Shown: in pieces, positions 8,082-16,456 of the stretch
How the letters are laid out: the number at the start of each line of letters is the position of its first letter
How positions within the stretch are numbered: the stretch's first letter is position 1
DNA from: Streptomyces sp. DSM 15324
Lineage (GTDB): Bacteria > Actinomycetota > Actinomycetes > Streptomycetales > Streptomycetaceae
Direction of reading: 5' to 3'
Length of the DNA: 64,000 nucleotides
Assembly (NCBI RefSeq): GCF_001514285.1
Contig: NZ_KQ949036.1
Location: 1 to 64,000 of the forward strand
Translations under genes and position numbers: made by a program
Notes under the pieces: model-generated
The model's input: only the letters and a program-made list of their open reading frames with translations
Told to the model about the DNA's origin: nothing
Databases searched by the model: none

Positions 8082-9080
8082 GTGCTCGCTTACCTCATCA
8101 GGCGGCTGTTCGCCGCCGCAGTGATGCTCGTGGTCATCATCATGGTGGTCTTCGGCATCTTCTTCCTCGTCCCCAAGTGGGCGGGCGTGGACATCGCCAC
8201 GAGCTTCGTGGGCAAGCAGGCCGACCCGGCCGCCGTCGAGGGCGTGCGGCAGAAGCTGGGCCTGGACACCCCGATCTACGCGCAGGTCTGGGAGTTCTTC
8301 AAGGGCATCTTCGTCGGCCGGACCTACTCGGGCGGCGGGGACACCATTCACTGCGCCGCGCCGTGCTTCGGCTACTCCTTCCGCAGCGAGCAGGCCGTCT
8401 GGCCGGTGCTCACCGACCGCTTCCCGGTGACCCTGGGGCTGGCGCTCGGTGCCGCCGTCCTGTGGCTGGTCTTCGGTGTCGCCGCGGGTGTGCTCTCCGC
8501 GCTCAAGCGGGGCACCCTGTGGGACCGCGGCGCGATGGTCGTCGCCCTCGCGGGCGTCTCCCTGCCCATCTACTTCACCGGCATGCTGAGCCTCGCGATC
8601 TTCGCGTTCGGGCTGCACTGGATCGACGCCCAGTACGTGCCGCTGGAGGACAGCTTCACCGGCTGGCTCGGCGCCATGATCCTGCCCTGGATCACCCTCG
8701 CGTTCCTGTACGCGGCGATGTACGCCCGGATCACCCGCGCCACCATGCTGGAGATCCTCGGTGAGGACTACATCCGCACCGCCCGCGCGAAGGGTCTCAA
8801 GGAGCAGACCGTCATCGGCAAGCACGCCATGCGCTCGACGATGACCCCGATCCTCACCATGCTCGGCATGGACCTCGGCGCCCTCATCGGCGGCGCGATC
8901 CTCACCGAGTCCACGTTCAACCTGCCCGGTCTCGGCCGGGCCGTGCTCGATGCCATCCGCAACCAGGACCTGCCCATCATCGTGGGCGTCACCCTGATCA
9001 CCTCGCTGGCGGTCCTCTTCGCCAACCTGGTGGTGGACATCCTGTACGCCGTGATCGACCCCCGAGTGAGGCTCACGTGA
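8082..9080 (+). CDS. Oligopeptide ABC transporter permease (DppB/OppB type)
   Basis: 332 residues. It starts MLAYLIRRLFAAAVMLVVII, the standard OppB N terminus, and has an EAA loop DYIRTARAKGLKEQTVIGKHAMRST and about six membrane helices. A periplasmic segment between helices 1 and 2 contains two Cys residues (HCAAPCFGYSF), which could form a disulfide. GTG 8082 is the start. The stop overlaps the next gene's GTG by 4 nt, so translation is coupled to the ATPase gene. Confidence 0.93.
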   Translation: MLAYLIRRLFAAAVMLVVIIMVVFGIFFLVPKWAGVDIATSFVGKQADPAAVEGVRQKLGLDTPIYAQVWEFFKGIFVGRTYSGGGDTIHCAAPCFGYSFRSEQAVWPVLTDRFPVTLGLALGAAVLWLVFGVAAGVLSALKRGTLWDRGAMVVALAGVSLPIYFTGMLSLAIFAFGLHWIDAQYVPLEDSFTGWLGAMILPWITLAFLYAAMYARITRATMLEILGEDYIRTARAKGLKEQTVIGKHAMRSTMTPILTMLGMDLGALIGGAILTESTFNLPGLGRAVLDAIRNQDLPIIVGVTLITSLAVLFANLVVDILYAVIDPRVRLT

Positions 9081-10174
9081 CCGAACTCAGCAAGAGCGCA
9101 GCGGCCGTGAACGAGCCCACCTCGGCCTCCCCGGCCCCCTCCGCCTTCCTCGAAGTACGCGACCTGAAGGTGCACTTCCCCACCGACGACGGCCTGGTCA
9201 AGTCCGTCGACGGGCTCAGCTTCCAGCTGGAGAAGGGCAAGACCCTCGGGATCGTCGGCGAGTCCGGTTCCGGCAAGTCCGTGACCTCGCTCGGGATCAT
9301 GGGCCTGCACACCGCCGGCCAGTACGGCAAGCGCAAGGCGCAGATCTCCGGGGAGATCTGGCTCAACGGCACCGAACTGCTCGGCGCCGACCCGGACCAC
9401 GTCCGCAAGCTGCGCGGCCGCGAGATGGCGATGATCTTCCAGGATCCGCTGTCCGCGCTCCACCCGTACTACACGATCGGCCAGCAGATCGTGGAGGCGT
9501 ACCGGATCCACCACGACGTCGACAAGAAGACCGCGCGCCGTCGTGCGATCGAGATGCTCGACCGGGTCGGCATCCCGCAGCCCGACAAGCGCGTCGACAA
9601 CTACCCGCACGAGTTCTCCGGCGGTATGCGCCAGCGCGCGATGATCGCGATGTCGCTGGTCAACAACCCCGAGCTGCTCATCGCGGACGAGCCGACGACC
9701 GCCCTGGACGTGACCGTCCAGGCGCAGATCCTGGACCTCATCCGGGACCTGCAGAAGGAGTTCGGCTCCGCGGTCATCGTCATCACCCACGACCTGGGCG
9801 TCGTCGCGGAACTCGCCGACGACCTGCTGGTGATGTACGGCGGCCGCTGCGTCGAGCGCGGACCGGCCGAAGAGGTGTTCTACCAGCCCCGCCACCCCTA
9901 CACCTGGGGTCTGCTGGGCTCGATGCCGCGGCTGGACCGCGACCAGCAGGAGCGCCTGATCCCGGTCAAGGGCTCCCCGCCCTCCCTGATCAACGTCCCG
10001 TCCGGCTGCGCCTTCAACCCGCGCTGCCCGTACGCGGACCTCCCGAAGGACAACGTCACCCGCACCGTCCGGCCCGAGCTCGCCGAGGTCGGCAGCCGGC
10101 ACTGGGCGGCCTGCCACCTGGGCAAGGAGCAGCGGGAGCGGATCTGGACCGAAGAGATTGCGCCGAAGCTGTGA
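9077..10174 (+). CDS. Oligopeptide ABC transporter ATP-binding protein (DppD/OppD type)
   Basis: 365-residue ATPase. Walker A GESGSGKS at about 61-68, signature FSGGMRQ near 180, Walker B LLIADEPTTALD near 200 and switch His in THDLG near 237. The C-terminal oligopeptide extension is present, with the Cys-rich GCAFNPRCPYA followed by CHLG; in some peptide transporters the equivalent cysteines bind an Fe-S cluster, which would need testing here. It starts at GTG 9077 inside the permease stop and overlaps the next ATPase gene by 4 nt. It powers peptide uptake as a heterodimer with the next protein. Confidence 0.95.
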   Translation: MTELSKSAAAVNEPTSASPAPSAFLEVRDLKVHFPTDDGLVKSVDGLSFQLEKGKTLGIVGESGSGKSVTSLGIMGLHTAGQYGKRKAQISGEIWLNGTELLGADPDHVRKLRGREMAMIFQDPLSALHPYYTIGQQIVEAYRIHHDVDKKTARRRAIEMLDRVGIPQPDKRVDNYPHEFSGGMRQRAMIAMSLVNNPELLIADEPTTALDVTVQAQILDLIRDLQKEFGSAVIVITHDLGVVAELADDLLVMYGGRCVERGPAEEVFYQPRHPYTWGLLGSMPRLDRDQQERLIPVKGSPPSLINVPSGCAFNPRCPYADLPKDNVTRTVRPELAEVGSRHWAACHLGKEQRERIWTEEIAPKL

Positions 10175-11958
10175 GTGACGAGAAAGCGGTGAAGATTCCC
10201 GCGCAGGCCGGCGAGAGCCGTCGTACCGACGGCGAGGTGCTGCTGAAGGTCACCGGGCTGCAGAAGCACTTCCCGATCAAGAAGGGCCTGCTCCAGAGGC
10301 AGGTCGGGGCGGTGCACGCGGTCGACGGCCTGGACTTCGAGGTCCGCTCCGGCGAAACCCTCGGTGTGGTCGGCGAGTCCGGCTGCGGCAAGTCGACGAT
10401 GGGCCGGCTGATCACCCGGCTCCTCGAACCGACCGGCGGCAAGGTCGAGTTCGAGGGCAAGGACATCACACACCTCGGCGTGGGCGGGATGCGTCCGCTG
10501 CGCCGCGACGTGCAGATGATCTTCCAGGACCCGTACTCCTCGCTGAACCCGCGCCACACCATCGGCACGATCGTCGGCGCTCCCTTCAAGCTCCAGGGCG
10601 TGACGCCCGAGGGCGGCATCAAGAAGGAAGTGCAGCGGCTGCTGTCGGTCGTGGGTCTCAACCCCGAGCACTACAACCGGTACCCGCACGAGTTCTCCGG
10701 CGGCCAGCGCCAGCGCATCGGCATCGCGCGGGCGCTCGCCCTGAACCCGAAGCTGGTCGTAGCCGACGAGCCGGTGTCCGCGCTGGACGTCTCCATCCAG
10801 GCGCAGGTGGTGAACCTGCTGGACGACCTCCAGCAGGAGCTGGGCCTCACGTACGTGATCATCGCGCACGACCTGTCGGTCGTCCGGCACGTCTCGGACC
10901 GGATCGCGGTGATGTACCTCGGCAAGATCGTGGAGCTGGCCGACCGCGACCTGCTCTACAAGACGCCGATGCACCCGTACACCAAGGCGCTGATGTCGGC
11001 GGTGCCGATCCCGGACCCCCGGCGCAGGAACGCCAAGAGCGAGCGGATCCTGCTCAAGGGCGACGTGCCCTCGCCGATCTCGCCGCCGAGCGGCTGCCGC
11101 TTCCACACGCGGTGCTGGAAGGCGACGCAGATCTGCAAGACCACCGAGCCGCCGCTGCTGGAGCTGCGCCCCGGTCAGCAGGTCGCCTGCCACCACCCGG
11201 AGAACTTCGCCGACCAGGCGCCGCAGGACACCGTTCTGCTGACGGTCGCGAAGGAGGCGGCGGAGCTGGTGGCCGACGAGGTTCTCGCCGAGTCGGCGGA
11301 GACCTCGGCAGCGGTGGCGGCGGAGGTGGCCGAGGCCGCGGCGACCGAGGCTGCTGAGGTTTCTAAGGCGGCTGAGGCTGCTGAGGCCCCCGAGGCTGGC
11401 AAGGCGGATGAGGCTGCTGAGGCGCCCGACGGTGCCGCTGAGGCGGCTGAGATCGCCGAGTCTCCCGAGGGCTCTGGGACCCCTGAGGTCGCCGAGGCCA
11501 CCGAGGCGCCGGACCTCTCCAAGGCCACCGAGGCTCCCGAGATCCCCCGGATCCCTGAGGGCATCGAGACGGCGGAAGCGGTGGAGACGGCTGAGGCCAG
11601 CGAGCCTGCCGAGGCCGGCGAGACCGCTGAGGCTGTCGAGGTATCCGCGGCTGTGGAGGCCTCCGAGACCTCTGAGGCCGGCGAGCCTGCCGAGGCCGGT
11701 GAGACCGCTGAGGCTGTCGAGGCACCTGCGGCAGCCGAGGCCTCCGAAGCCTCGGAGACCTCTGAGGTCTCCGAGACCCCTGCGGCTACCGAGGTCTCCG
11801 AGACCGCGCAGACCGCGGAGGCCGCCGAGACCGCGGAGGCCCCCGGGGCCAGTGACACCCCCGCGACCCCCGCGCCCCCCGCGGAGCTGGCGACCCCCGC
11901 TGACTCCCCGGCCCCTCGGGTCACCGAAACCGAGAGCCAGGAGTCAACCGACAAGTAG
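10171..11958 (+). CDS. Oligopeptide ABC transporter ATP-binding protein (DppF/OppF type) with long Ala/Glu tail
   Basis: 595 residues. Residues 1-~345 are a normal OppF-type ATPase: Walker A GESGCGKST (~68-76), FSGGQRQRIGIARAL, Walker B VVADEPVSALD, and the Cys-bearing extension (GCRFHTRCWKA, CHHPENF). About 250 further residues follow, made almost only of Ala, Glu, Ser, Thr, Pro and Val in EA/ETAEA-type repeats. Typical OppF proteins end near residue 330-350, so the tail is a lineage-specific addition, highly acidic and probably disordered or loosely helical. Part of it is duplicated at DNA level (11584-11722). It is last in the operon and starts in a 4-nt overlap. The ATPase part is certain; the tail's function is unknown. 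Confidence 0.93.
   Translation: MSDEKAVKIPAQAGESRRTDGEVLLKVTGLQKHFPIKKGLLQRQVGAVHAVDGLDFEVRSGETLGVVGESGCGKSTMGRLITRLLEPTGGKVEFEGKDITHLGVGGMRPLRRDVQMIFQDPYSSLNPRHTIGTIVGAPFKLQGVTPEGGIKKEVQRLLSVVGLNPEHYNRYPHEFSGGQRQRIGIARALALNPKLVVADEPVSALDVSIQAQVVNLLDDLQQELGLTYVIIAHDLSVVRHVSDRIAVMYLGKIVELADRDLLYKTPMHPYTKALMSAVPIPDPRRRNAKSERILLKGDVPSPISPPSGCRFHTRCWKATQICKTTEPPLLELRPGQQVACHHPENFADQAPQDTVLLTVAKEAAELVADEVLAESAETSAAVAAEVAEAAATEAAEVSKAAEAAEAPEAGKADEAAEAPDGAAEAAEIAESPEGSGTPEVAEATEAPDLSKATEAPEIPRIPEGIETAEAVETAEASEPAEAGETAEAVEVSAAVEASETSEAGEPAEAGETAEAVEAPAAAEASEASETSEVSETPAATEVSETAQTAEAAETAEAPGASDTPATPAPPAELATPADSPAPRVTETESQESTDK
11584..11722 (+). repeat. In-frame 81-bp-period direct repeat in the ATPase tail
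   Basis: Segments 11584-11641 and 11665-11722 are 58-bp direct repeats with about four mismatches; the last 42 bp differ at one base only. The offset is 81 bp (27 codons), so the reading frame is kept, and each copy encodes EPAEAGETAEAVE or GEPAEAGETAEAVE. Shorter, degenerate copies of the same GAG-GCC/GAG-ACC codon pattern fill the region 11290-11900. Confidence 0.85.
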
Positions 11959-11959
11959 C

Positions 11960-11984
11960 GCATGACGAGTTGGCAAAGTCATGC
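11960..11984 (+). promoter_or_regulatory. Inverted repeat upstream of the M1 peptidase gene
   Basis: GCATGAC at 11960-11966 is matched by GTCATGC at 11978-11984 with an 11-nt spacer, in the 96-nt gap between the transporter operon and the peptidase gene. It could be an operator or a weak terminator. No regulator can be named. Confidence 0.4.
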
Positions 11985-12054
11985 ACATGCCTGAACGGGA
12001 GAGGCCAGAGTCCTCCGTGTCCGACTGATCGGCACACGCTCGAAGGGACGACCC

Positions 12055-13446
12055 ATGGCACTCTCCCGTTCGGCACGTTTAGGGGCCCTCGCGACCGCGG
12101 CGGCCTCTTTTCTCGTCATCGCGGCCTCCTCCGCCCCCGCCCCGGGCGCCGACGGCATCGGCGACAGCTACTTCCCGCAGCTCGGCAACGGCGGCTTCGA
12201 CGCCCGCCACTACGACCTCTCCGTCGCCTACGATCCCGCCACCGACCGCCTCGACGGCCGTACGACGATCACCGCCCGCGCCACCCGGAACCTCTCCTCC
12301 TTCGACCTGGACCTCCAGCGGCTGGAGGTCACCCGGGTCGAGGTGAACGGCAGACGGGCGCAGTTCACCCGCGACGGCGACGAGATCCGGATCACCCCGC
12401 GCGGACCCCTCCGCAAGGGCGGCACGTTCGAGGTCACCGTCACCTACGGCGGCGTCCCCGAACCGCTCGGCGGCCCCATCGTGTTCGGCTCGGACTACGG
12501 CTGGATGAAGACCGACGACGGTGTGTTCGTCGCGTGTGAGCCCAACGCCGCCTCCACCTGGTTCCCGTCCAGCGACCACCCCTCGGACAAGGCCACCTAC
12601 GACATCCGGATCAAGGCGCCCAAGGGCCTGACCGGCGTCTCCAACGGCCGGCTGGTCTCGACGTACGACAAGGGCACCTCGACGTACACCCACTGGCGCG
12701 AGACCAGGCCCATGGCGACCTATCTCGCGACCGCCACGATCGGGAAGTTCGACGTGCGGACCGGGACGACCCCCGGGGGCACCCCGATCTACGTCGCCAT
12801 CGACCCGGTGCTGGCGAACAGCAACAACGTCGACGTGTACGCCGTGACGGCCGCGGCCACCGACTACTGGTCGCAGGTCTTCGGGCCGTACCCGTTCGAG
12901 GAGACCGGCGCGATCGTGGACGACATGCCGCAGGCCGGGTTCTCCCTGGAGGTGCAGTCGAAGCCGGTGTACTCGGCGGTGCGCAGCGAGTCGACGATCG
13001 TGCACGAGCTCGCCCACCAGTGGTTCGGCGACTCGGTGTCGGTGGCGCACTGGAAGGACATCTGGCTGAACGAGGGCTTCGCCACCTACGCCCAGTGGCT
13101 GTGGGCCGAGCACTTGGGCACCCGCTCGGCGCACGACTCCTTCCTCGCCGGATACAACGCCCGCCCCGCCGACTCCTCCTTCTGGCGGATCACCGTCGGC
13201 GACCCGCAGCGCGACACGATGTTCGCCTCGGCCGTGTACCAGCGCGGCGCGATGACCCTCCAGGTCCTGCGCGAGCGCATCGGCGACACCGCGTTCTTCC
13301 GGCTGCTCCCCGCCTGGACGGAACTGCACCGGTACGGCAACGCGGACACCGGCGACTTCGTCCGCCTCGCCGAGAAGATCTCCGGGCAGCAGCTGGACGA
13401 CCTCTTCCAGACCTGGCTGTTCACCACAGGAAAACCCGCCCTCTGA
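12055..13446 (+). CDS. Secreted M1-family zinc metallopeptidase
   Basis: 463 residues with a signal peptide (about 1-32, ending APAPGAD). The zinc site is HELAH at 317-321 with the third ligand Glu340 in NEGFAT, the spacing expected for M1 (gluzincin) peptidases. A GAMEN-like exopeptidase motif is replaced by a divergent segment (AGFSLEVQSKPVYS) just before the zinc site. It is shorter than classical aminopeptidase N (~850 residues), keeping the N-terminal beta domain and catalytic domain only. It follows a peptide importer, so secreted peptide trimming plus uptake is a reasonable but unproven pairing. The start at ATG 12055 is supported by GAAGGGACG upstream. Confidence 0.9.
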   Translation: MALSRSARLGALATAAASFLVIAASSAPAPGADGIGDSYFPQLGNGGFDARHYDLSVAYDPATDRLDGRTTITARATRNLSSFDLDLQRLEVTRVEVNGRRAQFTRDGDEIRITPRGPLRKGGTFEVTVTYGGVPEPLGGPIVFGSDYGWMKTDDGVFVACEPNAASTWFPSSDHPSDKATYDIRIKAPKGLTGVSNGRLVSTYDKGTSTYTHWRETRPMATYLATATIGKFDVRTGTTPGGTPIYVAIDPVLANSNNVDVYAVTAAATDYWSQVFGPYPFEETGAIVDDMPQAGFSLEVQSKPVYSAVRSESTIVHELAHQWFGDSVSVAHWKDIWLNEGFATYAQWLWAEHLGTRSAHDSFLAGYNARPADSSFWRITVGDPQRDTMFASAVYQRGAMTLQVLRERIGDTAFFRLLPAWTELHRYGNADTGDFVRLAEKISGQQLDDLFQTWLFTTGKPAL

Positions 13447-13502
13447 TGCCGTACTGCCTGGCTTTGTAAGGTCCACCCCGTGGCTCGGGTGACAATGTAA
13501 AG

Positions 13503-14159
13503 GTGTTCCAGCAAATATTCAGCCCCTCCGTCCAGCACACGCTCGATCTGGCCGGCATCTTCGTGTTCGCCATCTCCGGCGCGCTGCTGGCCGTGCGCAA
13601 GAACTTCGACGTGTTCGGCATCGCCGTGCTCGCCGAGGCCACCGCGCTGGGCGGAGGGCTGATCCGGGACGTGATCATCGGCGCGGTGCCCCCGGCCGCC
13701 TTCACGGACCTGGGGTACTTCCTGACCCCGCTCTTCGCCGCCCTGCTGGTGATCTTCCTCCACCCGCAGGTGGAGCGGATCCAGTCGGCCGTGAACGTCT
13801 TCGACGCGGCGGGCCTCGGCCTGTTCTGCGTCACCGGCACGACGAAGGCGTACGACCACGGCCTCGGTCTGACCGCGTCCGCCGCCCTCGGCCTCACCAC
13901 GGCCGTCGGCGGCGGTGTGCTGCGGGACGTGCTGGCCAACGAGGTGCCGTCGCTGCTGCGCTGGGACCGGGACCTGTACGCGGTCCCGGCGATCGTCGGC
14001 GCCACCCTGGTGGTGATCTGCATCCGCTACGCCGCGCTCACCCCGCTGGCCAGCGGCTTCGCGGCCGCTACCGCTTTCGTCCTGAGGCTGCTCGCGATGC
14101 GGTTCCACTGGCGAGCGCCTCGCGCGTGGAACCGCCGGTCGACCGTACGGGAGGAGTAG
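13503..14159 (+). CDS. TRIC-type cation channel family protein (UPF0126/YicG type)
   Basis: 218-residue membrane protein with about seven helices arranged as an internal duplication. Each half carries a conserved glycine/RD signature: GGGLIRDVIIG in the first and GGGVLRDVLANEVP in the second. Prokaryotic homologues form trimeric K+/cation channels. The start is GTG 13503. The last ~20 codons are basic (WRAPRAWNRRSTVREE) and overlap the end of the convergent esterase gene by 92 bp, so both genes use the same DNA for their C-terminal tails. Confidence 0.88.
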   Translation: MFQQIFSPSVQHTLDLAGIFVFAISGALLAVRKNFDVFGIAVLAEATALGGGLIRDVIIGAVPPAAFTDLGYFLTPLFAALLVIFLHPQVERIQSAVNVFDAAGLGLFCVTGTTKAYDHGLGLTASAALGLTTAVGGGVLRDVLANEVPSLLRWDRDLYAVPAIVGATLVVICIRYAALTPLASGFAAATAFVLRLLAMRFHWRAPRAWNRRSTVREE

Positions 14160-15327
14160 ACCCCGTGTCCCCCGTGCCCGTCCTGGCCTGCCGGGCGCTG
14201 ATCCGGTGCTGGTCGAGCTGGGTGCTCAGCCAGCGGAACGCCGGCACCACCTGCGGCCGCCACAGCGCCATGGTGTGCCCGCCCGCGCTCCGCGGGATGT
14301 ACACCACGTGCACGGCCGTCGGGGCCTTCGCCTCCTTCTGGAGCGCGAGCGCGGCCTCGTAGCCGTCGCCCGGCTGCCCGGAGAGGTAGAGCGCCACGGC
14401 CGGCGGGGCGGCCGCGCGGGCGAGCATCAGATAGGGGTTGGTGGCGCGGCGCAGGGCCGGGTCCTGGGCGGTCAGGGAGTCCCGCTCCCCGATCGGGTCG
14501 TTGTAGCCGGACAGGCTCACCGCCGCCCGGTAGCGGTCGGGGTGGGCGACGGCCAGCTTGACGGCGCAGTGCGCCCCGGCCGAGTACCCGGCGACCGCCC
14601 AGCCCGTGGGCGCGGGCTGGGCCCGGAAGTTGTCCATGACCATGCGGGGCACGTCGATGCTCAGCCAGGTGTCGGCGTTCACCGTGCCGGGCACGTTGGC
14701 GCAGCCGGTGTCCACGCCGGGCAGCAGGGTGGTGCGCGGCGCCACCAGGATGAACGGCGCGACCTTGCCCTGGCGCATCAGCGGTTCCAGCTGGGCGGTG
14801 GCGCGCAGCGAACCGAACCAGGACTTCGGGGAGCCGGGGTAGCCCGGCAGCAGCTCCACGACGGGGAACCGGTGGTGGGCGTAGGCGGCCTCGTGGTACT
14901 GCGGGGGCAACCAGACGTAGACCTCGGCGTCGACCCCGGAGACCCGGCCCCGGAGCTGGGTGACGCTGACGCCGCCGGCCTGGTGCATCCCGGGCCCCTG
15001 GGCCTGGGTGAACCGCTGTCTGACCCTCGGCAGCCGCTTCAGCGAGATGCCGCCCGTGCCGTCGGCGCCGAGGTCGGCGGCCTGCTGCACATGGTTGCTC
15101 GTGCCGAGCAGGTCGGACCAGTTGTCGTAGAGGTTGTTGGCGTTGTTGACCAGGACGAAGACCAGTGCCACGGCCGTCCCCTGCGCGAACACCAGCATCA
15201 GCATCCGTGCCGCGCCCCGCAGGAATCTCGGTCCGCCGATCCGCGACCACAGGAGGAGGGGGAGCGCGACGGCGACGACGGCCAGCACGATCAGGGTGTA
15301 GAGGAACGCAGTACCGGTGAGGCTCAT
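14068..15327 (-). CDS. Membrane-anchored alpha/beta-hydrolase esterase (antigen 85/esterase D-like)
   Basis: 419 residues. One or two N-terminal membrane helices (SLTGTAFLYTLIVLAVVAVA and a second near 40-60) put the catalytic domain outside the cell. The hydrolase domain has YVWLPPQYHE, LLPGYPGS and the nucleophile elbow GYSAGAHC, followed by LSGYND; the probable His lies in GGHTMALW. The pattern fits the putative-esterase/antigen-85 fold family; substrate unknown. The start at 15327 (MSLTGTAFLYTL) places the helix at the N terminus; an upstream in-frame start is possible. The 3' end overlaps the TRIC gene by 92 bp; that tail is Ser/Thr/Arg-rich and probably dispensable. Confidence 0.82.
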   Translation of the reverse strand: MSLTGTAFLYTLIVLAVVAVALPLLLWSRIGGPRFLRGAARMLMLVFAQGTAVALVFVLVNNANNLYDNWSDLLGTSNHVQQAADLGADGTGGISLKRLPRVRQRFTQAQGPGMHQAGGVSVTQLRGRVSGVDAEVYVWLPPQYHEAAYAHHRFPVVELLPGYPGSPKSWFGSLRATAQLEPLMRQGKVAPFILVAPRTTLLPGVDTGCANVPGTVNADTWLSIDVPRMVMDNFRAQPAPTGWAVAGYSAGAHCAVKLAVAHPDRYRAAVSLSGYNDPIGERDSLTAQDPALRRATNPYLMLARAAAPPAVALYLSGQPGDGYEAALALQKEAKAPTAVHVVYIPRSAGGHTMALWRPQVVPAFRWLSTQLDQHRISARQARTGTGDTGSTPPVRSTGGSTREALASGTASRAASGRKR

Positions 15328-15453
15328 GTCCCCATAGAGCGGATGCCGGGGCCCGGGGTTGATGGAGGAGTACGGACACTTACCGAGAAATTGCCCGGGT
15401 CTCACTTTCCCAAAAAGCTACTGCTTAGTAATTACCTGTTGTACGGTTCGCTC

Positions 15454-16314
15454 ATGCGAGAAGCAGTTACCGCGGCGGCCGAGCGGGCGACCATCGGCGA
15501 CAGCGAGTTCGACCGCGACACCGCGCTGACCCGGCGCGCCCCGGGCGTCTACGACATCGACCTCTCCGCCGGCTGGACGATCATCAACGCCGTCAACGGC
15601 GGATACCTGCTCGCCGTCCTCGGCCGTGCCCTCGCGGACGCCCTGCCGCACCGCGACCCGTTCACCATCTCGGCCCACTACCTCACCGCCTCCCGGCCGG
15701 GCCCGGCGGTCGTCCGCACGGAGGTGGTCCGCACCGGCCGCACCCTGTCGACCGGCCAGGCCTCGCTCGTGCAGTACGACGAGACCGGCACCGAGGTCGA
15801 GCGGATCCGCGTCCTCGCCTCCTACGGCGACCTGGACTCCCTGCCGGACGACGTCCGTACGACGGCCGAGCCGCCGGTGTTCCCGCCGCTCGACCAGTGC
15901 TTCGGCCCCGAGGACGGACCGGCCCCCGTGGACGGCGGCTCCGCGATCACCGAGCGCCTGATGCTCAAGCTCGACCCCTCCACCCTGGGGTGGGCCCTCG
16001 GGGCGCCCTCCGGCAAGGGCGAGATGCGGGCCTGGTTCGGCCTCAAGGACGGCCGCGACCCGGACCCGCTCTCCCTCCTCCTCGCCGTCGACGCCCTCCC
16101 GCCGACCGCCTTCGAGATCGGTCTGAGCGGCTGGGTCCCCACGGTCGAACTCACCGTCCACGTCCGCAGCCGCCCGGCTCCCGGCCCGCTGCGCGTCTCC
16201 CTCACCACCCGCAACCTCGCGGGCGGCTTCCTGGAGGAGGACGCGGAGGTCTGGGACAGCACCGACCGCCTGGTGGCCCAGTCCCGCCAACTGGCCCGCG
16301 CCCGACTGGCCTGA
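15454..16314 (+). CDS. Acyl-CoA thioesterase-like double-hotdog protein
   Basis: 286 residues. The N-terminal half shows hotdog-fold thioesterase features: WTIINAVNGGYLLAVLGRAL and ISAHYLTASRPGPAVVRTEVVR. The C-terminal half repeats the fold (VDALPPTAFEIGLSGWVPTVELTVHVR and GGFLEEDAEVWDS). This matches TesB-like acyl-CoA thioesterase domains; the substrate is not evident. The ATG at 15454 lacks a convincing Shine-Dalgarno, so a short-leader or leaderless transcript is possible. It is divergent from the esterase (126-nt gap), and its stop codon lies inside the first unit of an 18-bp tandem repeat. Confidence 0.8.
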   Translation: MREAVTAAAERATIGDSEFDRDTALTRRAPGVYDIDLSAGWTIINAVNGGYLLAVLGRALADALPHRDPFTISAHYLTASRPGPAVVRTEVVRTGRTLSTGQASLVQYDETGTEVERIRVLASYGDLDSLPDDVRTTAEPPVFPPLDQCFGPEDGPAPVDGGSAITERLMLKLDPSTLGWALGAPSGKGEMRAWFGLKDGRDPDPLSLLLAVDALPPTAFEIGLSGWVPTVELTVHVRSRPAPGPLRVSLTTRNLAGGFLEEDAEVWDSTDRLVAQSRQLARARLA

Positions 16315-16415
16315 CGGCGCCGAGGGGCCTGATGGCGCCGACGGGCCTGACGGCGCCGAGGGGCCTGATGGCGCCGACGGGCTTGACGGCGCCGAGGGGC
16401 TCGATGTCGCCGAAG
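16308..16415. repeat. 18-bp tandem repeat between convergent genes
   Basis: Six adjacent 18-bp units, five nearly identical and the sixth diverged. Units alternate between GGCCTGACGGCGCCGAGG and GGCCTGATGGCGCCGACG, giving a 36-bp higher-order period; decayed copies continue to about 16440. Each unit holds the palindrome GGCGCC. The first unit contains the stop codon of the thioesterase gene (TGA at 16312-16314), so the array seems to have grown from the gene's 3' end. It fills most of the gap to the convergent gene. Confidence 0.9.
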
Positions 16416-16456
16416 GACTCGACGACGTCGCCGAAGGGCTGGCCGGCGTCGAAGAT

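Noticed and set aside
6189..8825. Very long open frame on the minus strand opposite the peptide-transporter genes
   Set aside because: High-GC codon bias leaves antisense frames open. The frame has no recognisable domain, and the opposite strand encodes a clear binding protein and permease with signal peptide and motifs.
16308..16440. Possible CRISPR array (18-bp repeats)
   Set aside because: Repeats are adjacent with no unique spacers, and there are no cas genes; it is a plain tandem repeat.
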